Part shown: piece by piece, positions 31,111-38,688 of the stretch
Numbering within the stretch: position 1 is the first letter of the stretch
How the letters are laid out: each line of letters begins with the position of its first letter
Origin: Microbacterium maritypicum
GTDB lineage: Bacteria > Actinomycetota > Actinomycetes > Actinomycetales > Microbacteriaceae
DNA: 64,000 nucleotides
NCBI RefSeq assembly: GCF_041529975.1
Contig: NZ_CP168030.1
Span: 496,001 to 560,000, forward strand
Direction of reading: 5' to 3'
Made by a program: the position numbers and the translations under genes
Notes under the pieces: generated by a model
What the model was told of the DNA's origin: nothing
Seen by the model: the letters and a program-made list of their open reading frames with translations, nothing else
Database searches by the model: none

Positions 31111-31775
31111 CCGACCCGAAGATCGCGCTCATCAGCGCCACCCCGTTGGCGATCGCCCCGGCCGCGACGGCCATCGCCGCTGCCCTTCCCACGGCGACCG
31201 TGTGGAACCTGCTCGACGATCGTCTGCTCGCCGACGCGCACGTCGAGGGGGGCATCACCGCACCGCTGGCCGCGCGCATGGACAGCCTCATCGAGCTCGC
31301 TCTGGCGGGCGGAGCGGATGGCGTGCTGCTCACCTGCTCGCAGTTCGGGATCCGCGCCGACCGGCGTGATCGCGAGGCCGACGGCGTCACCGTGCTGTCT
31401 GCAGACGGCCCGCTCTTCGCCGAGGCCGTCGCGGCTGCCCCCGCGCGGGTGCTGCTGGTCGCGTCGCTCGAGTCGTCCGCGAGCGACAGCACGGCACGGC
31501 TGACGGAAGCCTTCGTCGCGAGCGGATCGTCGGCGCAGGTGCACCCGCTCGTGGTCCCCGCGGCGGCTGTGCCGCTGGCTGCGCCGGACCTGATCGACGC
31601 CCTCGCCACCGCGATCGCCGGTGTTGACGAGCCCTACGACCTGATCGTGCTCGCCCAGTACTCGCTCGCCGCCGCCGCTGCGCCTCTTGCGGACCGCTTC
31701 GGCGTGACCGTGCTGGACGGCCCCGCCGCTGCTGCGCGCCGGCTGACCGCGGCGCTGCAGGAGGGGCCCCGATGA
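31107..31775 (+). CDS. Asp/Glu racemase-superfamily protein with one catalytic-type Cys
   Basis: This 222-residue protein has the racemase fold pattern of two similar Rossmann-like halves. One catalytic-type Cys is present (LLTCSQFGI). At the second position, where racemases have a Cys, the sequence reads VLAQYSLAAA with none. One-Cys members include arylmalonate-decarboxylase-like and other non-racemase enzymes, so two-base racemisation is unlikely. It is embedded by 4-base overlaps on both sides in the catabolic operon, so it should act on a pathway intermediate. Exact reaction is unknown. Confidence 0.7.
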   Translation: MTDPKIALISATPLAIAPAATAIAAALPTATVWNLLDDRLLADAHVEGGITAPLAARMDSLIELALAGGADGVLLTCSQFGIRADRRDREADGVTVLSADGPLFAEAVAAAPARVLLVASLESSASDSTARLTEAFVASGSSAQVHPLVVPAAAVPLAAPDLIDALATAIAGVDEPYDLIVLAQYSLAAAAAPLADRFGVTVLDGPAAAARRLTAALQEGPR

Positions 31776-32998
31776 TCGGCGTCATCGCCGACGACGTGAC
31801 CGGGGCCACGGATGTCGCCGCGGCGCTGCGGCGTGCGGGTCTGCGCACCCTCCTCGCGCTCGGCATCGACATCGACGACACCGCGGTCTCGGCCGACGCC
31901 ATCGTCATCGGCCTGAAGACGCGCTCCCTTCCCGCCGCAGAGGCCGTCGCGCAGAGCCTCGCCGCGCTCGCGGTGCTGCGACAGCGCGGAGCCGACCGCA
32001 TCTACGTCAAGTACTGCTCGACCTTCGACTCCACCGCCGAGGGGAACATCGGACCGGTCACCGAGGCGGTCGCCCGCGAGCTCGGTGTCGACCTGGTCGT
32101 GACGACTCCTGCCGCGCCGCTGCACGGGCGCACCGTGTACCGCGGGCACCTCTTCGTCGGCGACACCCTGCTCGCGGAGACCCACATGCGCGACCACCCG
32201 GTGACGCCCATGCGCGACTCGTCGGTGCTGCGGCTGCTCGCGGCGCAGAGCGCGGAGCCGGTCGCGACGCTGCCCCTCGAGGTGGTGCAGCAGGGCGCCG
32301 AGGCGGTGCGCGAGGCACTGCGCCGGGCCCGCGCGGAGGGCGACCTCCAGGTGGTGGCGGATGCCGTCACCGATGCCGACCTCGCCGCCCTCGCGGAGGC
32401 CGTCGGTGGCGACGCGCTCGTCGCCGGATCCGCCGGACTCGTCGGAGCGATCGCGCTGCGGGAGACGGCGAGCGGCACCGCAGCGCCCGTGCCGCCTCCG
32501 GGGCGCACCGCGATCATCGCGGGCAGCTGCTCCCGGCGCACCCTCGAGCAGATCGACCGCTTCGTCTCCTCCGGAAGCCCCGCCTTCCGAATCGCGGCCG
32601 AACCCGGCGACACCGCCGAGCAGCTCGCCGCACGCGCCGTGGAGTGGTGGGACCGCCAGCCCGACGATGCCGCCGCTCTCCTCTACTCCTCCAGTCCCGC
32701 CTCGGAGCGTCGCGACGACGTGCCGGATGCCGGCGAGTTGTACGAGCGGACGGCGGGTCTCATCGCCGCCCAGCTGTCGGATCGCGGGGTGAAACGGCTG
32801 CTCATCGCCGGTGGCGAGACATCGGGTGAGGTCATCCGCGCGCTCGGCACCACCGTCGCCGTCGTGGGGGAGGAGGTCGCGCCGGGGGCGCCGTGGATCC
32901 ACGACGAGCGGCGCGACGTGCACCTGATCCTCAAGTCCGGGAACTTCGGTGACGAGGAGCTGTTCGTGGATGTCGCTCGGCAGGGGGTCGCCGCATGA
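31772..32998 (+). CDS. otnK: four-carbon acid sugar kinase (DUF1537), OtnK-like
   Basis: This 408-residue kinase has the N-terminal substrate domain (IGVIADDVTGATDVAAALRRAG, then YCSTFDSTAEGNIGPV and APLHGRTVYRGHLFVGD) and the C-terminal nucleotide domain (IIAGSCSRRTLEQI, LLIAGGETSGEVIRALG, LILKSGNFGDEELF). These are the defining stretches of DUF1537 kinases. OtnK phosphorylates 3-oxo-tetronate at O4; relatives act on threonate, erythronate or 3-oxo-isoapionate, so chain length of the substrate is not certain. It overlaps neighbours at both ends. Confidence 0.88.
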   Translation: MIGVIADDVTGATDVAAALRRAGLRTLLALGIDIDDTAVSADAIVIGLKTRSLPAAEAVAQSLAALAVLRQRGADRIYVKYCSTFDSTAEGNIGPVTEAVARELGVDLVVTTPAAPLHGRTVYRGHLFVGDTLLAETHMRDHPVTPMRDSSVLRLLAAQSAEPVATLPLEVVQQGAEAVREALRRARAEGDLQVVADAVTDADLAALAEAVGGDALVAGSAGLVGAIALRETASGTAAPVPPPGRTAIIAGSCSRRTLEQIDRFVSSGSPAFRIAAEPGDTAEQLAARAVEWWDRQPDDAAALLYSSSPASERRDDVPDAGELYERTAGLIAAQLSDRGVKRLLIAGGETSGEVIRALGTTVAVVGEEVAPGAPWIHDERRDVHLILKSGNFGDEELFVDVARQGVAA

Positions 32999-33633
32999 GC
33001 ACCGCCGCCCGCCGCGCGATCGAACGCGTCGCGCACTCCATCCATCGCCGCGGTCTCACCCACGGCCGCACCGGCAACCTCGCGGTGCGGGACGGCGATC
33101 ACGTCCTGCTCACCCCGACGGGTGTCAGCCTCGCCGACATCGAGGCGGACCAGCTGTCGGTGGTCGCTCTCGACGGCACGCACATCGAGGGTCCGAAGCC
33201 GACGAAGGAGGCGTTCCTGCACGTCGCGATGCTGCGGGTGCGTCCCGACCTGAACGCGGTCGTGCACACCCATTCGGTCTACGCGGCCGCCGTGTCGTGC
33301 CTGGCCGACGTCGACCCGGATGCTCCGATCCCGCCCCTCACCGCGTACTACGGCATGCGCGTGGGAGCGCTGCGGATGCTTCCCTACTTCGCCCCGGGCG
33401 ACCCTGCCGCGACCAGCGCCGTGGAAGAGGCGGCGCGTGTCACTCACGCTCTGCTGCTGCGCAACCACGGACCCGTCGTCGCCGGCGTCGATCTGGATTC
33501 GGCGGTCGACGCCCTGGAAGAGCTCGAGCACACCGCGCAGCTGTTCTTCGTCACCCGCGGCCTGGCCACAGCCCCGCTCACCCCTGCGCAGCTGCACGCG
33601 TTCGCGGCGCCCTCCGAAAGGTCTCCCTCATGA
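32995..33633 (+). CDS. otnC: class II aldolase, 3-oxo-tetronate 4-phosphate decarboxylase-like
   Basis: This 212-residue class II aldolase/adducin protein has Zn ligands in VVHTHSVYA and LLLRNHGPVV, a catalytic acid in KPTKEAFLH, and GNLAVRDGDHVLLTPTG at the N-terminus. OtnC decarboxylates 3-oxo-tetronate 4-phosphate to dihydroxyacetone phosphate, joining central metabolism. The order isomerase, kinase, aldolase in one overlapping operon matches known acid-sugar loci. Start overlaps the kinase stop, and its own stop overlaps the next start (ATGA). Confidence 0.85.
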   Translation: MSTAARRAIERVAHSIHRRGLTHGRTGNLAVRDGDHVLLTPTGVSLADIEADQLSVVALDGTHIEGPKPTKEAFLHVAMLRVRPDLNAVVHTHSVYAAAVSCLADVDPDAPIPPLTAYYGMRVGALRMLPYFAPGDPAATSAVEEAARVTHALLLRNHGPVVAGVDLDSAVDALEELEHTAQLFFVTRGLATAPLTPAQLHAFAAPSERSPS

Positions 33634-34307
33634 TCACCCTGTACAGCGGCCTCGTCGTCAAGAAGCCCCTCGTCGAGCAGATCATCCCGGCGTTCGAGAG
33701 CGCCACGGGTGTCCGCGTCGACGCGACGTTCGAGCCCACGACCGTGCTCCTCGAGCGCATCGCCGCGGGGGAGCGCCCCGACCTGGTGCTCGGGGTCTCG
33801 TCGTCGGTGACCGACCTCGCGGAACAGGGGCTGGTGGACCCGGCCCAGGTCGCCGAGATCGCGGTCTCGTCCGTGGGCTTCGCGCGGCTCGAGGGCGCGC
33901 CCGTGCCGGCCGACGATTCGGCGGCGGCCTTCCTCGACTATCTGCTCGCCGCCCGTGCGGTCGCGTACACGCTGAGCGGGGCGAGTGGAGTGCACTTCAT
34001 GAAGGTGCTCCGCGAGCGGGACCTTCTCGAGCGCATCGACGAGCGTGCCGTTCGCTGCGAGTCGGGTCTCACCGTGGAAGCGCTGCTCGACGGCCGGGCG
34101 GATGTCGCGGTCCAGCAGGTCAGCGAGCTGCGTTCGGTCGTCGGCCCGCAGATCGTCGAACCGATCCCGCACGAACTGCAGTCCTATGGACGGTTCGCGA
34201 TCGGCGCGCGCCCCGGAGCCGGGGATGTCGCTGCGCGCTTCGTCACCCTCCTGACCGAGAAGTCGACGCAGGACGCGTTCGCCGCGTTCGGGCTGTCGCG
34301 TCCCTGA
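33630..34307 (+). CDS. periplasmic-binding-protein-like protein without signal peptide
   Basis: This 225-residue protein resembles ModA-type extracellular solute-binding proteins: ITLYSGLVVKKPLVEQIIPAFESATG at the start, TTVLLERIAAGERPDLVLG and a hinge region around VAYTLSGASGVHFMKVL. It starts directly at the first beta strand, with no signal peptide or lipobox and no ABC permease nearby, so it is predicted to be cytoplasmic. It could bind a pathway metabolite as a sensor or chaperone, or be an enzyme on this fold. It is the last 4-base-overlap gene of the operon. Confidence 0.75.
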   Translation: MITLYSGLVVKKPLVEQIIPAFESATGVRVDATFEPTTVLLERIAAGERPDLVLGVSSSVTDLAEQGLVDPAQVAEIAVSSVGFARLEGAPVPADDSAAAFLDYLLAARAVAYTLSGASGVHFMKVLRERDLLERIDERAVRCESGLTVEALLDGRADVAVQQVSELRSVVGPQIVEPIPHELQSYGRFAIGARPGAGDVAARFVTLLTEKSTQDAFAAFGLSRP

Positions 34308-34328
34308 CCCCCTACCTGGAGAGCATTC

Positions 34329-35315
34329 ATGAGAAAAGTCATCGTCGACACCGACACCGGCGTGGATGACGCGCTGGCGCTGATGCTGCTGGCCGCCGAT
34401 CCCGAGGTCGAGATCCTGGCGGTGGTCAGCGTCTTCGGCAACACCACCGGCGAGCGCGCGGCCGACAACGCCCGCTACGTGCTGGACACCTGCGGACGCA
34501 CGGATGTGCCCGTATACCGCGGCGCGGACGTGCCGCTCATCCAGGAGCTGCGGATGAACCCCGGCATCCACGGCGAGGACGGCTTCGGCAACACCGGGCT
34601 TCGTCCGGAGCAGTCCGTGGATCCCGAGCCGGTCGGCGTCGACGTCGTGCTCGACCTGGTCGATCGGCATGAGGGCGAGATCGACTACGTCGCACTCGGC
34701 CCGCAGACCAACCTCGCCGCCGCTCTCGAGAAGCGGCCCGACCTACTGCAGCGACTCCGCTCGACCACCATCGTGGGGACGCTCGGGCCGGCGCTCTACC
34801 ACGACACCGCGCCGTGGGAGGATCGCCGGTTCCGGGTCTCGCGCGACCCCAACGTCTCGTTCGACATCGACGCGGCGCGCATCGTGGCAGCCCACGAGGG
34901 CGACGTCACCTGGTGCGGGCCGTACGTCACCCGTCAGGCCCTCGTGCCCGAGGACTTCTTCCTCGACATCGCCTCGTCGACCGGCTTCGCCCCCGCACAG
35001 CTGATCACCGCGATCAGTCGGGACTATGCCGGCTTCTACTCGCGCTCGTACCCGCAGCCGGAAGGACGCCGGGTCATGGGCATCAACGACAGCATGGCGG
35101 TCGCGAGCCTGCTGTTCCCCGACTTGGTGACCGGTGCGGTCATGCGTCCGCTCGAGACCTTCCTCGACCAGGAGACCGGCGACCGCTACCTCGCCGGGGT
35201 GCACCCGGTGAAGGACGAGACGCGGCCGATCCATCGTGTCGTCTTCGACATGGACTTCGACGGCGTGCTCGAGCGGATCGGCGAGGTGCTGCGGCGCCCG
35301 CTTCCGTGGCGCTGA
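34329..35315 (+). CDS. inosine/uridine-preferring nucleoside hydrolase (copy 1)
   Basis: This 328-residue enzyme has the calcium-binding signature VDTDTGVDDALAL at residues 6-18, FGNTTGERAADNA, the conserved ALGPQTNLAAAL and a late metal Asp in MGINDSMAVASLLFP. Nucleoside hydrolases cleave the N-glycosidic bond to base and free sugar. Position 22 bases after the binding-protein-like gene puts it in the same operon. It differs strongly from the second copy at 37458, so the two probably prefer different nucleosides. Confidence 0.88.
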   Translation: MRKVIVDTDTGVDDALALMLLAADPEVEILAVVSVFGNTTGERAADNARYVLDTCGRTDVPVYRGADVPLIQELRMNPGIHGEDGFGNTGLRPEQSVDPEPVGVDVVLDLVDRHEGEIDYVALGPQTNLAAALEKRPDLLQRLRSTTIVGTLGPALYHDTAPWEDRRFRVSRDPNVSFDIDAARIVAAHEGDVTWCGPYVTRQALVPEDFFLDIASSTGFAPAQLITAISRDYAGFYSRSYPQPEGRRVMGINDSMAVASLLFPDLVTGAVMRPLETFLDQETGDRYLAGVHPVKDETRPIHRVVFDMDFDGVLERIGEVLRRPLPWR

Positions 35316-35328
35316 GCCCCGCGGCGAT

Positions 35329-35742
35329 TCAGTCGTAGGAGCGCGCGCGCACCCACGGCATCGGCAGCAGATCGGCGGCGGTCACCCACACCGGGTGGCC
35401 GCCGTCGTCGGCGAGTGTGCGGATGCCCGGGGCGATGGCGGGCACGAGCTCACGGCACACGCCGCAGGGGTTGAGGATGACCGTGGTTCCGTCTTCCCGC
35501 AGCCCCACCGAGACCATGGCCTCGATGTCCTGCTCGCCGCCGATCCTGGCGTTCGCGAGGGCCGTGCTCTCGGCGCAGACGCTCACTCGCGGGGAGCGCA
35601 GGCTGAGGCCGAGATAGATCTGTCCGGACGCTCCGCGGGCGGCAGCCGCGACGCGGTGCAGGTCGGCGTCGTGGGTACGGACGAGGAGTTCGGAGGCGGC
35701 GTCGACGAGGCGGCGGTCGGTGTCGTTCAGCGGTGAAGTCAC
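35329..35742 (-). CDS. cytidine deaminase-like protein
   Basis: This 137-residue zinc enzyme shows the cytidine deaminase motifs: CAESTALANA (Zn Cys and catalytic Glu) and PCGVCRELVPA (two Zn Cys). Length matches small tetrameric CDAs, but an N-terminal SGQIYLGLSLRS in place of the usual VGAA...G is closer to blasticidin-S-deaminase-like variants. It deaminates cytidine, deoxycytidine or an analogue. It is convergent with nucleoside hydrolase 1 and divergent from the MHS transporter, sharing the CTATACTATAG promoter region. Start is GTG. Confidence 0.87.
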   Translation of the reverse strand: MTSPLNDTDRRLVDAASELLVRTHDADLHRVAAAARGASGQIYLGLSLRSPRVSVCAESTALANARIGGEQDIEAMVSVGLREDGTTVILNPCGVCRELVPAIAPGIRTLADDGGHPVWVTAADLLPMPWVRARSYD

Positions 35743-35775
35743 GATGCACTCTTTCTGTCGCGAAGGGCGATCCTG

Positions 35776-35786
35776 CTATACTATAG
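35776..35786. promoter_or_regulatory. perfect palindrome CTATACTATAG before the transporter gene
   Basis: The 11-bp palindrome lies between the divergent deaminase and MHS transporter genes. With bases on both sides it shares GCTATACTAT exactly with 27696-27705, before the catabolic operon. It is a candidate operator of the GntR regulator at 27006, and its TATACT core may also be a -10 element. Confidence 0.65.
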
Positions 35787-35836
35787 TCGTCAACGGGTCG
35801 ATCACCTCCCCCTCGAGGGCAGAGCAAAGGAGCTCC

Positions 35837-37156
35837 ATGAGCACTGAAGAAGTAGTGGCAGCCACGGCGCCGCAGCAGCTGACGAGCAAGGCCAGCAAGA
35901 CAGAGCGCCGCAACCTCCGGGCGCTGAGCTGGGGCCACGCGCTCGAGTGGTACGACTGGGCGATCTTCGGGCTCCTGTCGGTCTACCTCGGTGCGGCGTT
36001 CTTCCCCTCCGACAGCCCGCTCGCCTCGACCCTGAACGCGCTCGCGGTCTTCGCGGTCGGCTTCGTCGCCCGCCCCCTCGGCGGTGTCGTCTTCGGTTTC
36101 GTCGCCGATCGGTACGGGCGCCGGAAGATCATGATCTTCGCCGTCGGAGCCGTCGCCCTGGGCAGCTTCATCATCGGCATCCTCCCCGACTTCCAGACCA
36201 TCGGCGTTCTCGCGCCGATCATCGTCGTCGCCGCACGCCTCCTCCAGGGCCTCTCCGCCGGTGTCGAGGCGCCGCTCGGAACGGCATACGCGCTCGAGCT
36301 GGTGCCCAATCGTCCCGGTTACGTCGCCGGGTTCTTCGCCTTCTTCAACAACCTGGGCAACCTGCTCGCACCGCTGTCGATCTTCTTCATCAGCCTGCTG
36401 CTGGGACCGGAAGCCCTGGCGGCCTACGGATGGCGCATCCCATTCCTCGTGGGTGGAGCGTTCGGTCTCATCGTGCTGTGGCTGCGCCGCACGCTGCCGG
36501 AGACGCTCGACACCGCGGCCATCCGCACGGTCGGCGCGATCCCCACGAAGAACAACTCCGTGTGGCGCGATGTGCGCAAGTACTGGCTGAGCGTGCTCGC
36601 CACGGTGTTCATCGTGGGCGCCATCCAGGCGTACAACTACACCTGGATCGCCGGTCTGCCGAACCTCGCGAACGGCACGTTCGGAGAGGACCCCACCGCA
36701 GTGTTCGCCATCACGACCGGCATGGGCATCTTCCTGACGCTCGGCGCCTACGGTCTGAGCCGCATCCTCGACCGGTTCCCGATGTCCCGGTGGTTCGTCG
36801 TCGCCCGTCTGCTGGCGATCCCGACCATCTTCCTGGCGCTGCTGTACTCGCAGCCCGGGGTCGGAACGCTCGCCGGAGTGATGTTCGGTGGCGCCATCGT
36901 GCTGCTGCTCAACATGACCATCTTCGTCGTCGTGTCCAACTCGCTCCTGCCGCAGCACATCCGCGGCACCGGTCTCGGACTCGGGTACGGTCTCGGCGTG
37001 GCCATCTTCGGCGGCACGGCCTCGTACCTGCTGCTGTGGCTGCAGAGCCAGGGGATGATGTGGGTCTTCCCGATCTACATCGCCACCCTGTGTGCGATCA
37101 GCGTCGTGCTCTACCTCCTCGCCAAGAGCCGCAACGGCCTCTTCGTGGGCAAGTGA
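35837..37156 (+). CDS. MHS-family MFS transporter
   Basis: This 439-residue, 12-span transporter belongs to the metabolite:H+ symporter family: LSWGHALEWYDWAIFGLLSVYLG, FVARPLGGVVFGFVADRYGRR and RLLQGLSAGVEAPLGTAY are diagnostic. The family imports organic acids, betaines and related compounds with protons. Here it should import the island's substrate, an acidic sugar or nucleoside. AAAGGAG lies 4 bases before the ATG. It heads a second operon with a YgjV-like gene and nucleoside hydrolase 2. Confidence 0.9.
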   Translation: MSTEEVVAATAPQQLTSKASKTERRNLRALSWGHALEWYDWAIFGLLSVYLGAAFFPSDSPLASTLNALAVFAVGFVARPLGGVVFGFVADRYGRRKIMIFAVGAVALGSFIIGILPDFQTIGVLAPIIVVAARLLQGLSAGVEAPLGTAYALELVPNRPGYVAGFFAFFNNLGNLLAPLSIFFISLLLGPEALAAYGWRIPFLVGGAFGLIVLWLRRTLPETLDTAAIRTVGAIPTKNNSVWRDVRKYWLSVLATVFIVGAIQAYNYTWIAGLPNLANGTFGEDPTAVFAITTGMGIFLTLGAYGLSRILDRFPMSRWFVVARLLAIPTIFLALLYSQPGVGTLAGVMFGGAIVLLLNMTIFVVVSNSLLPQHIRGTGLGLGYGLGVAIFGGTASYLLLWLQSQGMMWVFPIYIATLCAISVVLYLLAKSRNGLFVGK

Positions 37157-37163
37157 CCGCCTG

Positions 37164-37454
37164 ATGGATACCTGGCGTGAGATCGTCGGCTGGGCCGGCA
37201 GTGCTCTCCTGATCATCTCGATCCTCCAGCCGACGATCTCGCGCCTCCGGTGGCTGAACCTCGGAGCATCGGCGATGCTCATGGCCTACAACTTGATGCT
37301 CGGCAGCGCGCCCATGGTCGCGCTCAACATCACCCTGATCGCGATCAACTGCTGGTACCTGTTCGTCTACATGCGTTCCGCCCGTGCCGCACGGGCGGAG
37401 CCGGTGGTCGCGGAGGGGCTCAGTGAAGCGTCCGAACGGCCTGTGAGCCGCTAG
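37164..37454 (+). CDS. YgjV-like small membrane protein
   Basis: This 96-residue protein has three close hydrophobic segments: IVGWAGSALLIISILQP, WLNLGASAMLMAYNLMLG and MVALNITLIAINCWYLFVY. This order and the NxWYLF ending match the bacterial YgjV-type inner membrane family (SemiSWEET-like length). It starts 7 bases after the MHS stop. It may assist transport or exchange a small solute, but the family is uncharacterised. Confidence 0.75.
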   Translation: MDTWREIVGWAGSALLIISILQPTISRLRWLNLGASAMLMAYNLMLGSAPMVALNITLIAINCWYLFVYMRSARAARAEPVVAEGLSEASERPVSR

Positions 37455-37457
37455 GAC

Positions 37458-38435
37458 ATGACAGAAAGCATGGATATGGAACGACTGATCATTGACACCG
37501 ACCCCGGGATCGACGACGCCGGAGCGCTGTTCTGGGCGCTCGCCTCGGACGCCTTCCACATCGAGGCGCTGACCACGGTGTTCGGCAACGTCGATGTCGA
37601 CACCGCCACGGCGAACGCCCGCAAGATCGCGGCGCTCGCCGGTCGTCCCGACCTGCCCATCTGGAAGGGCGCGAGTCGGCCGCTGGTCGGTGAACCGAAC
37701 TTCGCGGAGCACATCCACCGCCCCGGTGGCGTGGGCTACTGGGAGTACCCGGACCCGGATCCCGATGCCGACGTCGCGTCCGATGCCGTGCGTCGGATGA
37801 TCGAGACGGTCATGGCGGCGCCGGGCGAGGTGACCATCATGGCGCTCGCTCCGCTGACGAACGTCGCGCTGGCGATCAAGCTGGAGCCGGAGTTCGCGCG
37901 CTCGGTGCGCCGCATCATCTACATGGGTGGGGCGGCCCTCACCTGGGGGAACGTGACGCCGGTCGCGAGTGCGAACATCTACAACGATCCCGAGGCGGCC
38001 GAGATCGTCATCCAGTCCGGTGCTCCGCTCACGCAGGTCGGTCTGGATGTGTCCCGCAGCTTCTCGCTCTCGCCCGATCACATCCGCACCCTCTGGGAGT
38101 CGCGCTCGCCGATGGGTGTGGCGCTCTGCGAGATGATCGGCTACCCCGATCGCCAGGACGACCGCGATGAGATGCCGGAGTGGAAGACCGAGGGCATGCA
38201 CCTCAACGACGTTCCCTGTGTCGCCTATGCGCTCAACCCCGAGTGGTTCACCGTGCGGCGGCTGCGCGTGGACGTGGAGCTGAACGGCACGCACACCCGC
38301 GGTCAGACGGTCGTGCAGATGATCGACCGGTGGCAGGGAGTGCCCAACGTCGACGTGCTCTTCGACATCGACGCGCAGGCGGTCGCCGACGCGCTGACGG
38401 CCTCGGTGACCGCGTTCGGCACCGCCGTCGACTGA
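37458..38435 (+). CDS. nucleoside hydrolase (copy 2)
   Basis: This 325-residue protein has IIDTDPGIDDAGALFWAL, the nucleoside hydrolase Ca-site, FGNVDVDTATANA, LAPLTNVALAIK and IYMGGAAL. The segment between (HIHRPGGVGYWEYPDPDPDAD) differs from inosine/uridine enzymes, and the late metal site reads HLNDVPCVAYAL. So substrate preference is open; related proteins include ribonucleoside and N-glycoside hydrolases. It is third in the MHS operon. ATG codons at 37470 and 37476 are alternative starts. Confidence 0.85.
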   Translation: MTESMDMERLIIDTDPGIDDAGALFWALASDAFHIEALTTVFGNVDVDTATANARKIAALAGRPDLPIWKGASRPLVGEPNFAEHIHRPGGVGYWEYPDPDPDADVASDAVRRMIETVMAAPGEVTIMALAPLTNVALAIKLEPEFARSVRRIIYMGGAALTWGNVTPVASANIYNDPEAAEIVIQSGAPLTQVGLDVSRSFSLSPDHIRTLWESRSPMGVALCEMIGYPDRQDDRDEMPEWKTEGMHLNDVPCVAYALNPEWFTVRRLRVDVELNGTHTRGQTVVQMIDRWQGVPNVDVLFDIDAQAVADALTASVTAFGTAVD

Positions 38436-38457
38436 CCCTTGTTTCCCACGCGACCAG

Positions 38458-38494
38458 CGGCCCCGCCCTCCCGACCCGGGGGTGGGGCCGTTTT
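38458..38494 (+). terminator. intrinsic terminator after nucleoside hydrolase 2
   Basis: CGGCCCCGCC pairs with GGTGGGGCCG (one G-T-type mismatch) and is followed by TTTT. It ends the island's second operon. Confidence 0.85.
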
Positions 38495-38533
38495 CGCGTT
38501 GAGTCAGCGCTCCATGCGCCGCCGTCGCTGCTC

Positions 38534-38611
38534 CGAGTGCACGGGAAGCTGTCGAATGCACGGCCTGGCCGCGTCGACAACCCGTGCATTCGTCGGTAAA
38601 CCGTGCACTCG
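38534..38611. repeat. 78-bp palindromic element, copy 1
   Basis: CGAGTGCACGG, 8 bases, CGAATGCACGG, 18 bases, CCGTGCATTCG, 8 bases, CCGTGCACTCG. The right pair is the exact reverse complement of the left pair, while the 8-base spacers do not match. An element with identical spacing lies at 50824-50901. It sits between a terminator and the merR promoter. Confidence 0.9.
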
Positions 38612-38630
38612 AGAAGGAGTGGCTGATTTC

Positions 38631-38661
38631 TTGACCTTGACGCAACGTCAACTTCTAGAGT
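38631..38661 (+). promoter_or_regulatory. MerR-type promoter/operator of the TipA-like gene
   Basis: -35 TTGACC (38631-38636) and -10 TAGAGT (38656-38661) are separated by 19 bp, the long spacer of MerR-activated promoters. The spacer contains the perfect palindrome TTGACG-CAA-CGTCAA (38637-38651). Confidence 0.82.
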
Positions 38662-38688
38662 CGAGATATCGAACGGGAAGGAGGCGAC

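Noticed and set aside
34329-38435. Recent tandem duplication of nucleoside hydrolase genes
   Set aside because: The two proteins share only family motifs and differ in the Ca-site wording, mid region and length, so they are old paralogues or separate acquisitions.
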